DNA of 13,516 nucleotides from Bacilli bacterium (GTDB taxonomy: Bacteria; Bacillota_I; Bacilli_A; RF39; UBA660), in the NCBI GenBank assembly GCA_017519965.1, contig JAFWRK010000022.1:1-13516 (forward strand), given 5' to 3'. Shown piece after piece: positions 12,758 to 13,516 of this stretch (the stretch's first letter is position 1; each line of letters begins with the position of its first letter). The notes below the pieces were generated by a model that saw only the letters and a list, made by a program, of their open reading frames with translations, was not told the DNA's origin and made no database searches. The translations under genes and the position numbers were made by a program.

Positions 12758-13386
12758 TGAAAAACGTAATTGAATTAAAACATCCTTTAATAGAACATAA
12801 ATTATCTATATTAAGAGATAAAAATACATCTACAAAGGAATTCAGAGAATTAATTAAAGAAATAAGTATGATTCTTTGTTATGAAGCATTAAATGATGCG
12901 AAATTAGATCCAGTAACAATAGAAACACCTATTAAGAAGATGAAAACTCATAGAATGAATGAAGATCAATATGCTTTTATTCCAATTCTAAGAGCAGGTT
13001 TAGGAATGTTAGATGGAGTAATATCTGTAGTACCTACTGCTAAAGTAGGACATATTGGAATGTATAGAGATGAAAAAACATTTGAACCAGTAAATTATTT
13101 CTTTAAAGTACCTGAAGGAATAGAAAAAAGAGAAGTAATATTATTAGATCCTATGCTTGCGACTGGAGGAAGTGCAGAAGACGCTATAGAGCTTCTAAAA
13201 AGCAAGGGAGTAGGGAAGATTAAGTTCCTATGCATAATTGCCGCTCCAGAGGGCTTAAAAAGGGTCACAGAGAAATATCCAGATGTAAAGATATATACTT
13301 CTTGTATAGATGAAAAATTAAATAATAATAAATATATTGTTCCAGGATTAGGAGATGCCGGAGATAGAATCTTTGGAACAAAGTAG
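12757..13386 (+). CDS. upp: Uracil phosphoribosyltransferase
   Basis: Converts uracil and PRPP to UMP and pyrophosphate in the cytosol, trapping the base imported by the permease. The protein has the standard length (209 residues). Signatures include HPLIEHKLSILRD at the N-terminus, IPILRAGLGMLDG, the PRPP loop VILLDPMLATGGSA and the C-terminal uracil-binding YIVPGLGDAGDRIFGT. The ATG shares its A with the permease TAA stop; GAGG lies 7 nt upstream. A terminator follows the TAG stop. No key residue appears altered. The coding strand is unusually G-rich for this window around 13190-13265, but the reading frame is intact. Confidence 0.97.
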   Translation: MKNVIELKHPLIEHKLSILRDKNTSTKEFRELIKEISMILCYEALNDAKLDPVTIETPIKKMKTHRMNEDQYAFIPILRAGLGMLDGVISVVPTAKVGHIGMYRDEKTFEPVNYFFKVPEGIEKREVILLDPMLATGGSAEDAIELLKSKGVGKIKFLCIIAAPEGLKRVTEKYPDVKIYTSCIDEKLNNNKYIVPGLGDAGDRIFGTK

Positions 13387-13409
13387 GGGAGTAATACCAT
13401 TAAATATAT

Positions 13410-13437
13410 AAGAGAAGATTTATTCTTCTCTTTTTTT
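13410..13437 (+). terminator. Intrinsic terminator of the uracil-salvage operon
   Basis: A 9-bp perfect stem, AAGAGAAGA (13410-13418) with TCTTCTCTT (13424-13432), has loop TTTAT and a T-run to 13437. It lies 23 nt after the upp stop. Confidence 0.87.
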
Positions 13438-13516
13438 ATTTTTATAAAAATTAATTTACATAGAAAGAAAAATAATTTTAAAAAAATATTTAATAAATAA
13501 TAATATTAATTTATAA

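Noticed and set aside
13095..13400. Reverse-strand frame of 101 codons at the end of upp
   Set aside because: Antisense to the conserved PRPP loop and uracil-binding motif of upp; no promoter or ribosome site.
1..13516. CRISPR arrays, tRNA or rRNA genes, insertion sequences, prophage or attachment sites
   Set aside because: No regularly spaced repeats, cloverleaf-like segments, transposase motifs or terminal inverted repeats were seen on either strand by eye.

Overview
The window is very A+T-rich and compactly coded. All recognised genes but one tiny ORF are on the + strand, and most units end in a short hairpin with a T-run. The codon bias, the NCS2 uracil permease-upp pair, the AMMECR1-fusion protein and the SpoIIM-like protein suggest a low-GC Firmicute, possibly an uncultured gut Bacilli lineage of the RF39/Erysipelotrichia kind. 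That placement is inferred from style only. Trp is TGG throughout and no gene needs recoded TGA. The single TGA stop (7130-7132) is followed directly by TAA.

Layout: (1) 2-4307 holds the 5'-truncated end of an MgtA-type Mg2+ P-type ATPase. It is followed after 25 nt by a large membrane-anchored secreted protein with five Cys-pair repeats and a C-terminal Hint (Hedgehog/intein) autoprocessing domain. (2) 4396-5706 encodes a membrane-anchored endonuclease/exonuclease/phosphatase-fold protein with a Lys/Thr-rich cytoplasmic tail. (3) 5765-7132 encodes an extradiol-dioxygenase-like + AMMECR1 fusion (AmmeMemoRadiSam family) without its radical SAM partner in the window. (4) 7219-7491 is a small unknown gene. 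(5) 7577-9150 is a two-gene operon: a TTG-started, Pro/Thr-rich single-pass membrane protein and a metallo-beta-lactamase-fold hydrolase. (6) 9208-9510 is a small unknown gene converging on a previously uncalled 28-residue membrane microprotein on the - strand (9541-9627). That ORF has its own promoter and ribosome binding site. (7) 9737-10300 is a SpoIIM-like membrane protein, and 10369-11136 an HTH protein. (8) 11142-13437 is a pyrimidine-salvage operon: promoter, 25-codon leader peptide, two hairpins, uracil permease (uraA/pyrP type), upp and terminator. The permease imports uracil and UPRT converts it to UMP.

Two items stand out. The first is the leader of the uracil operon. A translated U-rich mini-ORF runs through one long hairpin and stops exactly at the foot of a strong intrinsic terminator, which is the logic of UTP-sensing, translation-coupled attenuation as in enterobacterial pyrBI. 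The second is the Hint-domain surface protein, whose catalytic Cys and TxxH motif are present but whose terminal His-Asn is missing, giving a Hedgehog-like rather than splicing-type organisation. At a broader scale, several -35 boxes lie inside the 3' arm of the preceding terminator hairpin.

Intergenic stretches are all shorter than 300 nt. The last 79 nt (13438-13516) are A/T-rich and show no feature I can support.
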